The notes under the pieces are model-generated. The model was not told the origin of the DNA. It saw only the letters and a program-made list of their open reading frames with translations, and did not search any database. A stretch of 64,000 nucleotides of DNA from Anisus vortex (taxonomy: Eukaryota > Mollusca > Gastropoda > Planorbidae). Below, piece after piece: positions 12,801 through 24,939 of this stretch; the stretch's first letter is position 1, and each line of letters starts with the position of its first letter. The DNA lies in NCBI GenBank assembly GCA_949126835.1, contig OX421499.1, positions 8,883,026 through 8,947,025 of the forward strand. The letters run 5' to 3'. The translations under genes were made by a program, and so were the position numbers.

Positions 12801-15800
12801 CTAAAGACAACTTTGAAACAGTCATCTTTGCAACTGTAGTGCACCGTGATCCTGCAGAGTTGAAGAAAGGAAACATTTCTGTAAGCGTTAAAAGGGGGCT
12901 GGATATTATATTCAATTCAACTTCAAGTGAAACCTTCATTATGGCAGAGACAACAGCTTACTTTGAGTCTTATTGCCATGTCCTAGAGGGTCTGAAAGAA
13001 ATGGCAACTAATCTTCCTCTACAAGATTATATTATCAGCTGCAAGAAAGACATTAAGCCGCCAAAATATTTGCTGCCTTCTGGAGGCATTCAACGACTAG
13101 CCAGTTACAACCTGTCATGTCTGCTGAAGAACAGGGACACAAGGGAATACCCTGTTCTCACTACCACAAAATGGCCGCCTGCTGAAGCCATGTGCCTGAA
13201 TTCATCCCAGAGGGATGCTGCCATCACAGCTTTGACCAAAGAGATTGCAGTCATTCAAGGCCCACCTGGAACAGGAAAGACTTATGTTGGTTTGAAAGTC
13301 ATGCAGGTTCTCTTGGAAAACCAGGAAGTAATCCCAGGCAATGAGAGCAATAAAAAGGATCCTATTTTAGTAGTTTGTTACACAAACCATGCCCTAGAGC
13401 AATTTTTAGAAGGTGTGTTGGAGTTTTGTAAGGAAGGAATTATTCGTATTGGTGGAAGAAACAAATCTGAAAAATTAGAGAAATTTAACATTAAACATCT
13501 TCGCCAGGTGTTTAGAAGCGAAAAAAAGTTTTTTGACTTGTCCGCCAGAAACTCAAGATTTGAATGCATCAGAGAACTTGAAGTAGTGTCTGCAGAAATT
13601 GAAAAAATAAACAAAAATATGGATTCCCTTGACACTGACATACAGACTGAGGATGTTATCAGTGATTTCATGTTGGAGGAACACTATGAGAGCTTTAAAA
13701 ATGGTGGTGCAAATCCTAGTTCAGGCAAACAGCAGATGAGACAGTGGCTCAACGCCTCACATGACGAACTTCAGTCTGCCTTGCCCAGGATGATTAAGCA
13801 ACACATGACTAATCTTATTTTAAAATTGCCAGTGACACAGTGGGATGGAAAAATCAACAGCAGGATGGATATACTGCAAAGAGCCAATATCTATTTGAAC
13901 CTGTTGGAAAGGTATAAGCAAAATCTGGCCCAACAAATGAATTTCGCCTCATCTTATCAAGATCAGTTTGAAATTAAACAAATGTTGGACTATACAAATA
14001 GAAAAATTATTTCTGACTATGAGCTGCCTGTACCACAGAATTTATTGTTGGAGATCAGTAATTATCTTATGCAGGACAAAAAAACTAGAATTTCCTCTGC
14101 CAACATGATTATAGAAACATGGCTACTAGGCACAACAAGAAATCTAAACAACCAGTTGGACGATGTTCAGATTTTGACAGACTTTTTGTCTGGTGCTGAT
14201 CCAAATGCAGACAACTTTGATGACTTTGAGGCAGCGAAACAAGCGCAAGATGACAGGATTGAAGATGATGATGATGATGAGAAGGACGGGGAAAATTATA
14301 GCACAAAAATAAAAAGTGCAAAGAATAATATTGTGGCAATAATGAAGAGAGCTGAACTTTTAGGAATTGAAGAAGATGTTTTGGAAGCTGATGAAGATGA
14401 GGCTGGCTGGAAGGTTAAAAGCTATTCAAAGCCTTTAAGTTTTGGCAAAATTCGCAGCAAAATAGCAACAACCAAACCCATGACAGAGGCAGAAGAAGAG
14501 AACGTTATTGATATTTGGAAACTTGATCTCAACAAGAGATTCGCCCTGTACAATTGTTGGATAAAAAAATACAAAGAAAAGCTCACTGAAAAAATGACGA
14601 CATTAGTTGAGCGTTATCAGTCAGCCTACACTCGCAAGGAGGAATCTAGCAGGGAAGAGACTTTAGCCTTGCTGAAAACTTGTAAAGTAATTGGAATGAC
14701 AACAACTGGAGCAGCCAAACACAGGGCTGTACTTCAAGCGCTTGGATGCAGGATCATTGTGGTGGAGGAAGCCGCTGAAGTCCTGGAGGCTCACATTGTT
14801 ACCGCCTTGAACAAAAACTGCAACCACCTGATCTTGATTGGAGACCACCAGCAGCTCAGACCAAACCCAACTGTTTATGAGTTGGCTAAGCACTATGGAC
14901 TTGAGATATCTTTCTTTGAGAGACTCATCAACAATCAAGTTCCCCATGTCTTATTGAAAGAGCAACACAGGATGCGGCCTGAGATCTCTAAAATTATGCG
15001 TCACATCTACAAAGATCTTGAAGACCATCCTACCGTAAAAACATATGATAGCATCAGAGGGGTGTCCAAGAATATTTTCTTCATCAGCCACGAAGAACGA
15101 GAATCAGAAGTTGAAGACACAAGAAGCAGAGCTAACGACCATGAAGCACAGTATTTGGTGGCATTGTGCAACTATCTTTTGATGCAGGGCTATGAGCCAT
15201 CCCAGATAACAATCTTAGCTACATACACAGGGCAGGTCTTTGCCATAAAGAAAATATTGAGAGGAGACAAGAAGATCACAGAGCCAGACAAGAAGGGAGG
15301 CTGTGTTAGAGTCACAGCTGTTGACAATTATCAGGGAGAAGAAAATGACATCATTCTTTTATCTTTGGTGAGAAGCAATGAAAATAGTAATGTGGGCTTT
15401 CTGAAAGTTAATAACAGAGTTTGTGTGGCTTTGTCCAGAGCTAAGAAAGGCCTGTATGTCGTAGGAAACTTCAACAATCTCTATCGTAGCAGTGACCTGT
15501 GGAAAAACATAATCAATGAAGCCAAAGCTGATGGCATACTTGCTGACAGCCTTGAGCTGGTTTGTCCAAATCACCCAGACCTTAAGCAGAATATTACGGT
15601 GCCATCTGATTTTAAGAAATGTCCAGAAGGTGGTTGTGGTCAGCCTTGTAACTTCAGGCTCTTGTGTGGACATGTTTGCGTGAAAAAATGTCATGGTTAC
15701 GACCCAGAACATAAAGAGTATGTCTGCAAGAAACAGTGTCCCAAATCATGTAAAGAAGGACATTCATGCAAGCGTAAATGTCATCAAGACTGTGGCAATT

Positions 15801-18507
15801 GTCCTGAACTTGTTACTAAAAGTATTCCCATCTGCGGCCATGAGAACAGCGTTCCTTGTCACATGTCACCCCTCAAAGCTGTTTGCTCACAAAGATGTGA
15901 AACTATCCTATCTTGTGAGCATCAGTGTAGTGGGAAATGTGGTCAGTGCAAAAATAACAAAACACACAGCAACTGTTTAACTCCAGTTCCACAATTTTGG
16001 CTCTGTGGTCATTCTGGCCTAATTCCTTGTTATATGAAGACCTTGGCCAATGAATGCCAGAAGGTATGTGATGCTGACCTGGACTGCGGGCACAAGTGTA
16101 AAGGCAAATGCTCAGAGTGCCTGGAAAGTGTTGTTCACATCAGCTGTAAGGAGCCTTGTAACAAGCAACTTCCTTGTGGACATTTATGTAAGAGCACCTG
16201 TGGAGTTCCTTGCCCTCCATGTGTAGAAAATTGTTTTCAGCAGTGTGCTCATGGTATGTGCTCCACGCCTGGCCTGACTAGGCCATGCAGCCACAAGTGC
16301 ACTCCATGTATAGAAAAATGTGCATTCAGGTGTGCCCATAAAGCATGCAGCAAACTTTGCTCAGAGCCATGTGATGTTGCGCCGTGTGCTGAAAGCTGTA
16401 CCAGAAAAGTACATGATTGTGCAGAGAAGTTTTGCGGAGGAAGGAAAAAATGTCGTTTTAATTTGCAGAACTGTGACCACAAGTGCGCCGGGCTATGCGG
16501 CGAGGCCTGCGTCTGTTTTAGCTGTGAACAAATCTACTTGATCAATAATGGCAAGACTTCCCTACAACAAGTTGTCAGTTCTGCGACTGCAGGAAAGAAA
16601 GGTTTTCTGATAAAGCTCCCATCTTGCAAACATAATTTCTATGTGACTGAGCTTGATGAGTACGTGAACAGCTTCCCATCAAACAGCTCTGTGTACATTC
16701 CTTGTCCTGTTTGTTCCAAGCCTATCTCAAAGTGTTGGCGCTATGAAAAGATCAATAAAGAAAGGAATAAAAAGAGAGCTGAGCTGAAATCTCAACTTGA
16801 AACTGAGAATACAATATCTAAATATGATGTGCAGAAATTGGTGTACTCGCAAAAGAAAATTACTGACCCACAGCTCAACTCGTTTCTTTACATAGACACT
16901 AAGGTGTCCAACAATGCAGAGAAACAAGCAGTGTCCAATCAGTTCAAATTTGCATTCATCCTTAGCGCCGCCTACTCCTTTGTCAAGGATGACAGCGACA
17001 TGTCTAAGCTTTTGAAGCTCAGGAAAGATGCCCTAATGAAAGTGGGCAAAAAAATGTCATGTCAGTACAGGCAAGAGATGAGCTCAGAGCTGACCAGGTG
17101 TCTCCAGCTAGCTTACCTCACAGAGCTGGATGGCTACAGTTCGTTGCATGGCGTGAGTCTCCCAGAAAACACACTGATGCAGGTGAAAGACAGCAAGGTC
17201 CTGCTAGGCAAAGTAAGGCCTGACAAAGTTGCTCTGGAGCGCGCCAACGCTGTGATCATAGCCCTGAGGAGATTGGTCAAGGACAGGGTGAATGTGCCAG
17301 CAGTGCAGGCCAGGTGTCAGCTCATGGAGGAGAGCTATGACAGAGCCATGCTTGTCTTGAAGTCTAATGATGATGAGGTGTGCAATTACAATTACATATT
17401 TTATAAGTCTTAGTGCTAGTTAAACTCTTAACAGTACTTTTATTTGTAACTGTATTAAAATAGATTTATTGTAGTATTTTTTATAAAATAACTATGCATA
17501 GACTAATTATAAAACAAAAATAGGTTTACCATATAATGTTTCTATGATAATGTTTTAAGGAATTGATTTATTATTTTAAATTTATATTATTTTAAAAATA
17601 TAATTGAGTAGTTTTATTTTGTAATTCATTCAATTTGATCTTTTTTTTAAATAGAAAAGGTAGTCATCTTTAAAAGGGATACATATAGCATGTTTATTCA
17701 TTAGTAATAGAAAACAACAACTTATCTTCTAAGTTGTTTTCTTCTTTTAAATTTGATGCTAAATTTACTAAATTATGGCATATTTCTTGTTGTCTCTAGA
17801 TGCTGGCAGATATATTTCCAACAGCAGCAAATGCTACATCTGCTTCTTCAGTGCCAAGAGCATCATCGAGGTCCTTAATAAATTCATTGTCTTCTAAATC
17901 TACAGCATCAGCAAGGTTGTCATTCGATGAGTTACAAAGGTAAATTGTACACCTTGTTTAAATGTATCATTCATTTAACATCGGAAGCCATCAGTTAAAA
18001 ATACTTTTGTTGTACAAAATTAGGTTTTAAGGTTAGGCTTAACTTATGTTGTACCGGTACCAAATTTAGTATTTTGTTTTTCTTTTTGTGTAATATACAA
18101 TGATAATTATATTTTGTTTCACTTACTAAAAAAAAAAAGGAAATCTGCAAGCTCAGCAACTTCACTGTCATCCCAACTTGCCAAAGTTACAATGGATGAA
18201 AGGTAAACAATTAAAAATTGACCTTGAAAATCTTTTTAAAAAAAATGAAAAAAAAACTTTTTTAAAAACAATTAGTTAATGTATAATTTCATTTATTCAT
18301 GAATAAGTATTTTTTTTTCCTTCAAATGCTTAGCTGTTTTTTATTTTTTCATGGGCCAGGTTGCAAAGGATAGCACTTAAACAGGAGTTATTGAGACAGA
18401 GAGTAAAGCCTAATGTCACTCAGCTGCCACAGTATGAATTTTTAAGTTATAGTTATAAGGAACCAGACAACACCGATAGTAATGACAGTTCTACAGATTC
18501 TGATTAG
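9819..18507 (+). CDS. ZNFX1-like helicase, paralog A (NFX1-type zinc finger-containing protein 1)
   Basis: Six exons can be joined in frame: 9819-9829, 10795-10878, 11698-17377, 17800-17939, 18140-18202 and 18360-18507, giving 2041 codons plus stop. ATG 9819 lies in a tiny first coding exon. The N-terminus is rich in Arg/Gly/Ser. A conserved ZNFX1 region (..NYLDIQFRLMRQDF..) follows, then a superfamily 1 helicase: Walker A GPPGTGKT (about residue 553), motif II VVEEAAEVLEAH (about 1055), LIGDHQQLRP, EQHRMRPEIS, VDNYQGEENDIILLSLVRSN and VALSRAKKGLY. An acidic loop DDDDDEKD sits inside the helicase insert. Next come about 320 residues of repeated Cys/His NFX1-type fingers, then a CPVC knuckle and a Ser-rich tail. 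Family knowledge: RNA-binding helicase of small-RNA inheritance granules (nematode) and antiviral dsRNA sensing (mammals). The C-terminal RZ finger that I recall in vertebrate ZNFX1 is not seen. The donor at 17378 (GAG/GTGTGC) is weak but is supported by the paralog; reading through would add only 11 codons to a stop at 17413. Confidence 0.92.
10085..10335 (-). repeat. SINE family 1 copy, minus strand, in intron 1 of ZNFX1-A
   Basis: On the minus strand the copy has an A-box-like GGTGGCCAAGCAGC, a B box GGTTCAAATCC and the body word GGGTACCTGACATTAG. Its tail is degraded. Confidence 0.75.
10438..10566 (+). repeat. Tandem repeat, about 44 bp, three copies
   Basis: Three copies of a unit beginning GCTAATAATGATTGATATAT and ending TTTAAAAAGTAAT; the first copy is 4 bp shorter. 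It lies in intron 1 of ZNFX1-A. Confidence 0.9.
10681..10706. repeat. (TA)n microsatellite
   Basis: Uninterrupted TA dinucleotides shortly upstream of exon 2 of ZNFX1-A. Confidence 0.9.
14696..14874 (+). other. Gene-conversion tract, copy in ZNFX1-A
   Basis: These 179 bases match 41537-41715 in ZNFX1-B with no difference at any codon position. The tract runs from just after ..KVIG through motif II (VEEAAE) and motif III (GDHQQLRP). Around Walker A (13241-13321) I count 18 differences in 81 aligned bases. In the 136 bases after the tract I count 12. Confidence 0.9.
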
Positions 18508-19019
18508 AAATTCAGAAAACAAATAACAGCATTTTCTTAATAGGCCTATATTTAGTTGCTCTGTTTATTTTTAAATATAAATAAGAAAACTCTTTATAAA
18601 GAACAGTTTTTTTTAGTTATGTAATAAGTATGCCCATTCTTTATAATTAACATGTCCACTTTTGTTCATAAGGTTGATTTTAAAACACTGTCTGAAATAG
18701 ATAATTGTAATAATATAATATCATTGTAATATTGCATTTTTTTTTATTATGTTCCCCCTTTTTTTTTTATAGAGATTCCATGTACTTTAACTTCCTATAG
18801 ATTCCTATAACTTTTATGGTAGTCTATTATTTTTCTCTTTCTTTTTTATAATAATATCATTCCTTGAATGATGCTATTCCACAAGCATATGTGTTACTAA
18901 AAATGTATCGGTTAGCAAAAATGTGAAATGAGATGTTGAAAAACAATCTGGACTCTTAAGATAGTAAGGTAGTAATATGGCATCTTTGTAATTATTATAA
19001 CCTCATTATTTAGATAAGT
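18508..19019. other. 3' flank of ZNFX1-A
   Basis: AT-rich sequence after the stop codon, presumably 3' UTR and spacer. No distinctive feature seen. Confidence 0.5.
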
Positions 19020-20359
19020 CTTTCCCAAACTTTTTGCCAGCAACCCAGTCATTTTTATACTCCTACTTTGTTATCAACTAACATTTATTTTGTCTACCGG
19101 GTATATTAGCTTAAAAGTTACACATAACTGTTATGAATTACCTAATAATTTACAATACTATTCCTGTCTATACTGAGTAGGTAAAAAAGGTAAAAAAGAC
19201 TACTTGAGACACCATCTACTGTTACAACTCTTTTTCTGCCTGTTGATTGTTGCTTTTTTGAAAAAAAAATAATTTATTATTACATATATACCTATTGATA
19301 GTTCATGTGGTACATATATTCACCTAACTATCATTTTTTATAAAAAAAGATACTTTTGGCATTATACTGATGATAATATTATTAAAGTCAAATTAAATTG
19401 CTTTTTAAAAAATCATAATAAACTACCAACACTTTATAATTATTTAGAATATGTTATAGTTATAGTCACCCATAAGAATAATTCATTCGGTACTTTACAC
19501 TTTATCTCTTTTTATTATTATAATGTATTTTTTAAATTTATATTTATATGAAAAATACGGTATACCAAATAAACAAAAGACTACTCTACTAGCTCTTTAA
19601 CTGGTAACAGTATCATACAAATAAATAAATGTCCTCTATATAGACACTGTCTTTGTAAGTTATTTTTGTTATAGTTTATTCTAGAAAATATTTTTGTATT
19701 TATTTGATTGTTCACTTTTGCATTGTAGAAGAAATATTTGTTTATTAAAAATGTACAATATGTGTATTACACCAATAATTTTCATATTGGTACAGTCAAT
19801 CTTTATTTTTGCTTTGTGTTTCCAATGACATCAAGAGCTGATTAGTTCAAACTCTGTTGTGTTCTATATCAAGCTTTTGTGAAATACTTAACATTAATTT
19901 CTTCCAATCTTATACCTAGCTTAACGACATAGTTATACTATATCCATTCTACTCTTAGCTTAACATAGTTATTCATTAAATAAAAATCAATCCTTTAATT
20001 AGAAGTTGGTGCATTAAGTTAATATTAAAATAGGCCTACTAAATTTATTATATATATATATACCCGGTATATATATATATATATATATAATAGGACTAAA
20101 TATATATATATATAAATTGTTATTTATTTTGTCTAAATTACAAAAACTACTACTAAAAAGCTTGTACAAAACTTCCTGTGATAAATAGTTCAATGTAGTT
20201 GTAATTTGTTATTGGTTTTGTTTAAAATGTAAATGAAAATTGTTCTACTGTAATATTGAATGTTTTTCACTTTTTATTTTCATTTTGACCCCTTCTGTTG
20301 TTTTTGTTTCTTTTTTTTTTGTGTGGGTGTGGCTCTTTGTAATTAGTTGAGGACCACTG
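19020..20359. mobile_element. Possible decayed hAT-like element
   Basis: The right edge GTTGAGGACCACTG resembles an inverted CAGTGGTCCTCAAC hAT terminus, and the left edge TCTTTCCCAAACTTTTTGCC resembles the opposite end of such elements. No convincing target duplication was found, so the two ends may belong to different insertions. Confidence 0.3.
20049..20114. repeat. (TA)n microsatellites around CCCGG
   Basis: TA runs flank the palindromic island ACCCGGTA and continue beyond a short interruption; the whole block is nearly self-complementary. Confidence 0.8.
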
Positions 20360-21703
20360 ATCTATAAAAATAATGGATTAGGTCTGGAAACAATATTTTT
20401 GTGCATTTTTGACAATATAAGCCCCCTTTTTCTTTTAGTTTCAATGAATTTAACAATCCATTATATATTTGTTAAAATGTCAGTAACACATTTCCATAAG
20501 TTTATTGTTAGTTTACAGTTTTATTGTCATATTTTATGTACTCTAGAATCTTTTTGATTTTCATGTTAAAAAAAGTTAATTATATTTATTTGTCAACTGG
20601 TCTAGACCCAAAAAAAAAAAGAATTTAGCATAATTTGTTGGATTCACTGAACTATATAATAGTCAATAAATATAGGTCAGAGAGTGTCGGATTTCATTTC
20701 ATTTTATTTTCTCACTAAAAAAAAAAATTTTAATATTTTTTTTTTGTCTAGCTTTTGTATATTTTTTTTTTATATTTGTTTGTATGTACAGTGAAATCCC
20801 AATTATCCGGGAAATAGGTATTTTTGAAATACTCTGAAAATTCTAACTATATCAAGATTTGATTTGGTTGAAAAATATTTATGTAGGAAAAATATAGACT
20901 ACTTTTATAGGCCTACTACATAGAATACAAATTGTATCATTTATTAGAACTGTATACATTATACATCTAGATCTATAGGCCTAGCCTATATGATGAAATC
21001 CGAAAAAATCACACTATAAGACCGCACTTTTGTTTCTTATATTGAAAACAAATGCGTATTCTCAAATTACAGGTCAAGAATTTAAGGAAAAACACATTTT
21101 AATAGCATGGATAAGGGATCGAAAAAAGGAAAGGGGGAGAAAAGGTTAGACAATTGTTGACATGGAGGCGGAAAAGGAGGGGGGGGGGGAGAGGTCAAGA
21201 TAATTAGGTTGACGTAGAAACTGCTACTTTTTAAAATAAAATCGAAAAATGTAAAATTAGTAGGCCTATAGGCTATAGTATGACACACACTCGCCCGTCA
21301 ACAGCCTATATAGGGCCTAGCTACTATATATAATATTTAACCATCAATCAAGCTTAGGTCTATAGGCCTACTGGATCGCCAACTTTGTGTTCCTTCACGT
21401 TTCACACGTAGTGCACGTCGGGGAGGGGTAATTGTGCAAAGCGTGTGTGTGTGGGGGGGGGGGGGGTATAGTGCGCGGAAGGTTTATTCTGAAATAGAAA
21501 CTAAAATATTTTTGCCTACTACTTTATAATAGCAGGTGAAACGTTTAAATTAGGTCGATCAAATAGATCTATTTCATAATTTCAAAAGTTGTAATTTCAA
21601 ATTTTCTGTAAAAATAATAATTTATTAGGTGAATAATGTAGGCCCTATAATGATCAGTGGCTTAGCCAGGATAGCAAGGTGGTGGTGGCATAAGAAGTGG
21701 AAG
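20360..21703. other. AT-rich spacer
   Basis: No gene seen. It contains poly-A/T tracts, several AGGCCTA words and a poly-G run preceded by GTGTGTG near 21445-21470. Confidence 0.5.
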
Positions 21704-22029
21704 CAGGGCCGTATTTAGGATTGTGGGAGCCCTGTTCCCAAATTTATATGGGGGTCCCTAGTGGTCTCGCCTCTGCCTTCCAATACCTCAGGAAAGGGCC
21801 GTTAATAATTCATGTTACATTCTGTACAATCATACATTTTTATGTTACACTTAGCTTGGTCGTTGGACTGGAGCGCTTTAAGTTGTAGGGGAATAAATGA
21901 ATTTTATTATAGGCTACATTTTCAACGAAAGAATGGGGATGTCACTAAAACATTTCTTTTTGGGATGTGTTGGGGCTCCTTTTGTGTGGGGGCCTCTGTT
22001 CCAGTGGAACATGCCTAAATACGCCACTG
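21704..22029. mobile_element. hAT-like MITE, family M1, uninterrupted copy
   Basis: Ends CAGGGCCGTATTTAGG and CCTAAATACGCCACTG are inverted repeats. Flanks AGTGGAAG (21696-21703) and AGTGCAAG (22030-22037) are an 8-bp target duplication with one mismatch. The element is homologous along its length to the interrupted copy at 5358-6491. Short frames inside it are not genes. Confidence 0.88.
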
Positions 22030-22555
22030 AGTGCAAGGTAGGTCGAGTAGTAGGCGACAGAGAAGGCAACGATATAATGTAAAATAATGTGCAATAATGC
22101 AAGAGATAATTATAGTGAACGTACGGTGGAAATAAACGGCTAATTCACAAATGTTGCACAGTTTTCTCCTAAACTATTGACCAACTAGTCTAACACTGTA
22201 TCAAAAAATCAATAATGAAACGTAGGGCCTACAATTAGGCCTATAGGCTTATATAGATTGATTAATATTTCTATGAAAATAATATAATAGTAATTTAAGC
22301 ACACATACAATATTGTTACAATTCTCAGATTGACAAAAAAAAATGTGAGTATGTGTGTACATGTGGGGGGGGGGGGCAGGGCCCTCGAGAGAAAATAAAG
22401 ATGCCGGTACAAGATCTTTTCTGGGGCCCCCACCCCACCACACACACTTTTTTTTTCTAACACTAGTTATATCTAGATTATTTATTTGTATTTCATTTTC
22501 ATACGTTTGAAAAATCAGATATCTTTTTGAAAGGTCGGTGGACCATTATGTGAAG

Positions 22556-22708
22556 CCGGCTGGTCCAGCGGTTAGTTCACCGGACTGTCAACCAAAAACC
22601 AACTGACAGGTCGCGGGTTCTATCCCTGCCACCGAGTTTTGGGCCTAGTGGACGTAATAATCTTCTACCTAGAAGGAACGTCTGTAAACTTATAAGATAT
22701 AAGATACA
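22556..22708 (+). repeat. tRNA-derived SINE (family 2) with a LINE-type 3' hairpin
   Basis: The head has an A-box-like TGGTCCAGCGGTTAG (22561) and a B box GGTTCTATCCC (22616). The tail 22651-22682 folds as GACGT, AATAAT, CTTCT, loop ACCT, AGAAG, GA, ACGTC and ends in TATAAGATA repeats. The same architecture and tail repeat are found at the 3' end of the LINE at 62272-63475, which indicates a SINE mobilised by that LINE's machinery. The family differs from SINE family 1. Confidence 0.85.
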
Positions 22709-24939
22709 TGTGAAACTGTCATAAGTGTTACCATTTACCATTAGAATGTAATAATTTCTATCACAGCCTTACAGGTCTATTACAAAAATTACAAAAATAC
22801 TTTAATCAAATACATAGTTCTTAGTTTAAATTATTGTAATTGTTCCTCCGCTTCATTATTGATCTTGCAAATAATATTACAAAGATGTGTAAAATGGGAA
22901 AAGTGACTCTCACTGATGATTAATTTAATTGAAATGAACTCCTAGATAGCATTCCTTATGCGGCTAATGCCCATTACTTTTTTTCATGTTCAGGAACCCT
23001 GTTACTTAATTTCCACCACTTAGCACTGAATGATTTAACTATTGGTGTTACTCTTGTCATTTGTAAATATTCTCCAGTAATGTATGTTGTTTAGTCAAAT
23101 GTAAGGTTAGATCTGCTGTGGCAATACAGTTGACACATACATTTTTTTTTTACAGACTCTCCCCAAAATACATTTTCTTAAATGACAAAAAAATGGTTTT
23201 TTTTTCAATTATCAATAGGCTACATATGTCATTGTGATACCTTTAACCTCCCCTTTTGGCTACTGCACAGGAAATCAGGGTAAAAGGATCGATTAACTAG
23301 CTTTGACTGCCGAACTAGTATGCAGCGACATAGAGTATTTAGGTCTAGGCTATACTAAGCTAACACGGAGAACTGTACCTTCTGTAAGGTTCATAGGTCT
23401 ATATTTGTAAGTGTCTCTGGAGAAATATAATAAAGAAGAAATCCTAAATGCTATCGAAAATAATGAGGCCCTATATAATATATTACAACTAGAGGCTTCT
23501 TTGCATATTTAGCAAAATGTTAAAGTGCACACTCAAAGAATACCCGGTACCAAAATTAAGCGCCACGTGAGATTGAAGGAGGTTTGGGGCATCACCTCTT
23601 AGCTTAACGGCAACAATTAAAAAATACTTTCGTAATTGCCAATTTAATTTTACATTTAAATATTTTTGGGCCCCCTAAACTCTTATGGGCCCCGGTACGG
23701 CGTACCGGCTGTACCACCCTCTCGTGGGGCCTGGGGGGGGGGTGAAATAACCTTGTTTTAGGACAGTAGGCCCCTACGTGATGGCGACTTTTATAATTTC
23801 TTCACTAAAATATTTATGGCCTACAGCTAAGCTTATATATCTGCTCGTCTATGACTACGCATTCCTTCTAGTTTTCACACTTCGAAAGATTTTTTAACCG
23901 GTCATCTGAATCAAGACGTCCCATGGGCTAAGAGAATCAGCGCCTACCAGAAGCAACACATAATAATATAGTCATATATTTTCTATACTCTGACAAAATT
24001 AAGTTCCCACCCCTTCTTCTATGTCTCCATGTTATATACCGAAACCATAACCACACGTAAATAAAACGTTTTAAAAAAATAGCGGATTTTCCCGAAGTGA
24101 CGTAAATTTATTTTTAGTGTAACTAGCAGAAGTTATAGGCCTACATAGAAAACCAAAACAGAAAACATAAATTAAATTCTCTGAATTTCTTCGAAAAAAT
24201 ATATTGAAAACAAAAACAGCCGATTCATTAGTCAAAAATATAAGTCTTATTATGTTTCTGACTCAATTATTTGAAAATTATATTCTCCGATATAACGGCA
24301 TGATATTGTTAGGCCTACAGTAAAAAAATCATACTAATCGAGGATTCCGTGAACCGGTCGAAGTTAAAAAAACAACACACAAGCCAGGATCGAAGTCAGC
24401 CGGGCGAATGCTAGCCTACTAGATCTAATGCATTGAGATAGATTCTTTCAACAATGTCACAGTAAGTAGGCTATATAGGCTTATTTTATTTTAGGGATCT
24501 ACCATAAATTATGTACGTAATTTTTAGGCGAATGCCCCCCCCCCCCAACCAGTTATGTTTTCCTCGACAACACTTGTACATTTTTGTTGGTCAACTAAGT
24601 AAATGAAAATATTGTCAAAAATTTGTTACAAAATAAAATTACTCCGTCTCAATTATATTACACCTGACTCAGTTATTTTATATCATGTTTTGTCTCTGCA
24701 ATTATAACATGTAATGACTCAATTTTATCATATAATTACTTAATTAAATATCATGTTAGGACATAGCTATAAATTATATCATGTTCAATGATGTTCATGT
24801 TAGGTTTTAGATTATCTAATTATATTATGTTAATTAAAGCTTAATTATATCAAAAAGGGCTTTACTATATCATATTGAGGTTAGGGTTTAATTATATAAT
24901 CTTATAGGCTATTTTAAAGATTAATTAACACCCATTAAG
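22709..24939. other. AT-rich spacer before the satellite
   Basis: No exon or protein homology was recognised. It includes GGGCCCC-rich patches near 23670-23750 that resemble MITE ends and a C run at 24536-24546; the last 400 bp are low-complexity AT with recurring ATTATATCATGTT words. Confidence 0.5.

Noticed and set aside
12556..12939. Minus-strand open frames opposite the ZNFX1 exons (also 13378-13671, 15359-15712, 42774-43133, 43034-43399)
   Set aside because: They lie wholly opposite well-supported helicase and zinc-finger coding sequence and show no homology of their own.
17378..17413. C-terminal 11 residues and stop of the unspliced ZNFX1-A giant exon as the natural end
   Set aside because: The paralog uses a donor at the same position and both have in-phase downstream exons starting ATGCTG; read-through is at most a minor intron-retained form.
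21697..22102. Several overlapping 60-70 codon frames
   Set aside because: They lie largely inside the MITE at 21704-22029 and are present because of its composition.
22556..22630. Functional tRNA gene
   Set aside because: It is the head of a SINE with a LINE-type tail; the acceptor stem does not close.
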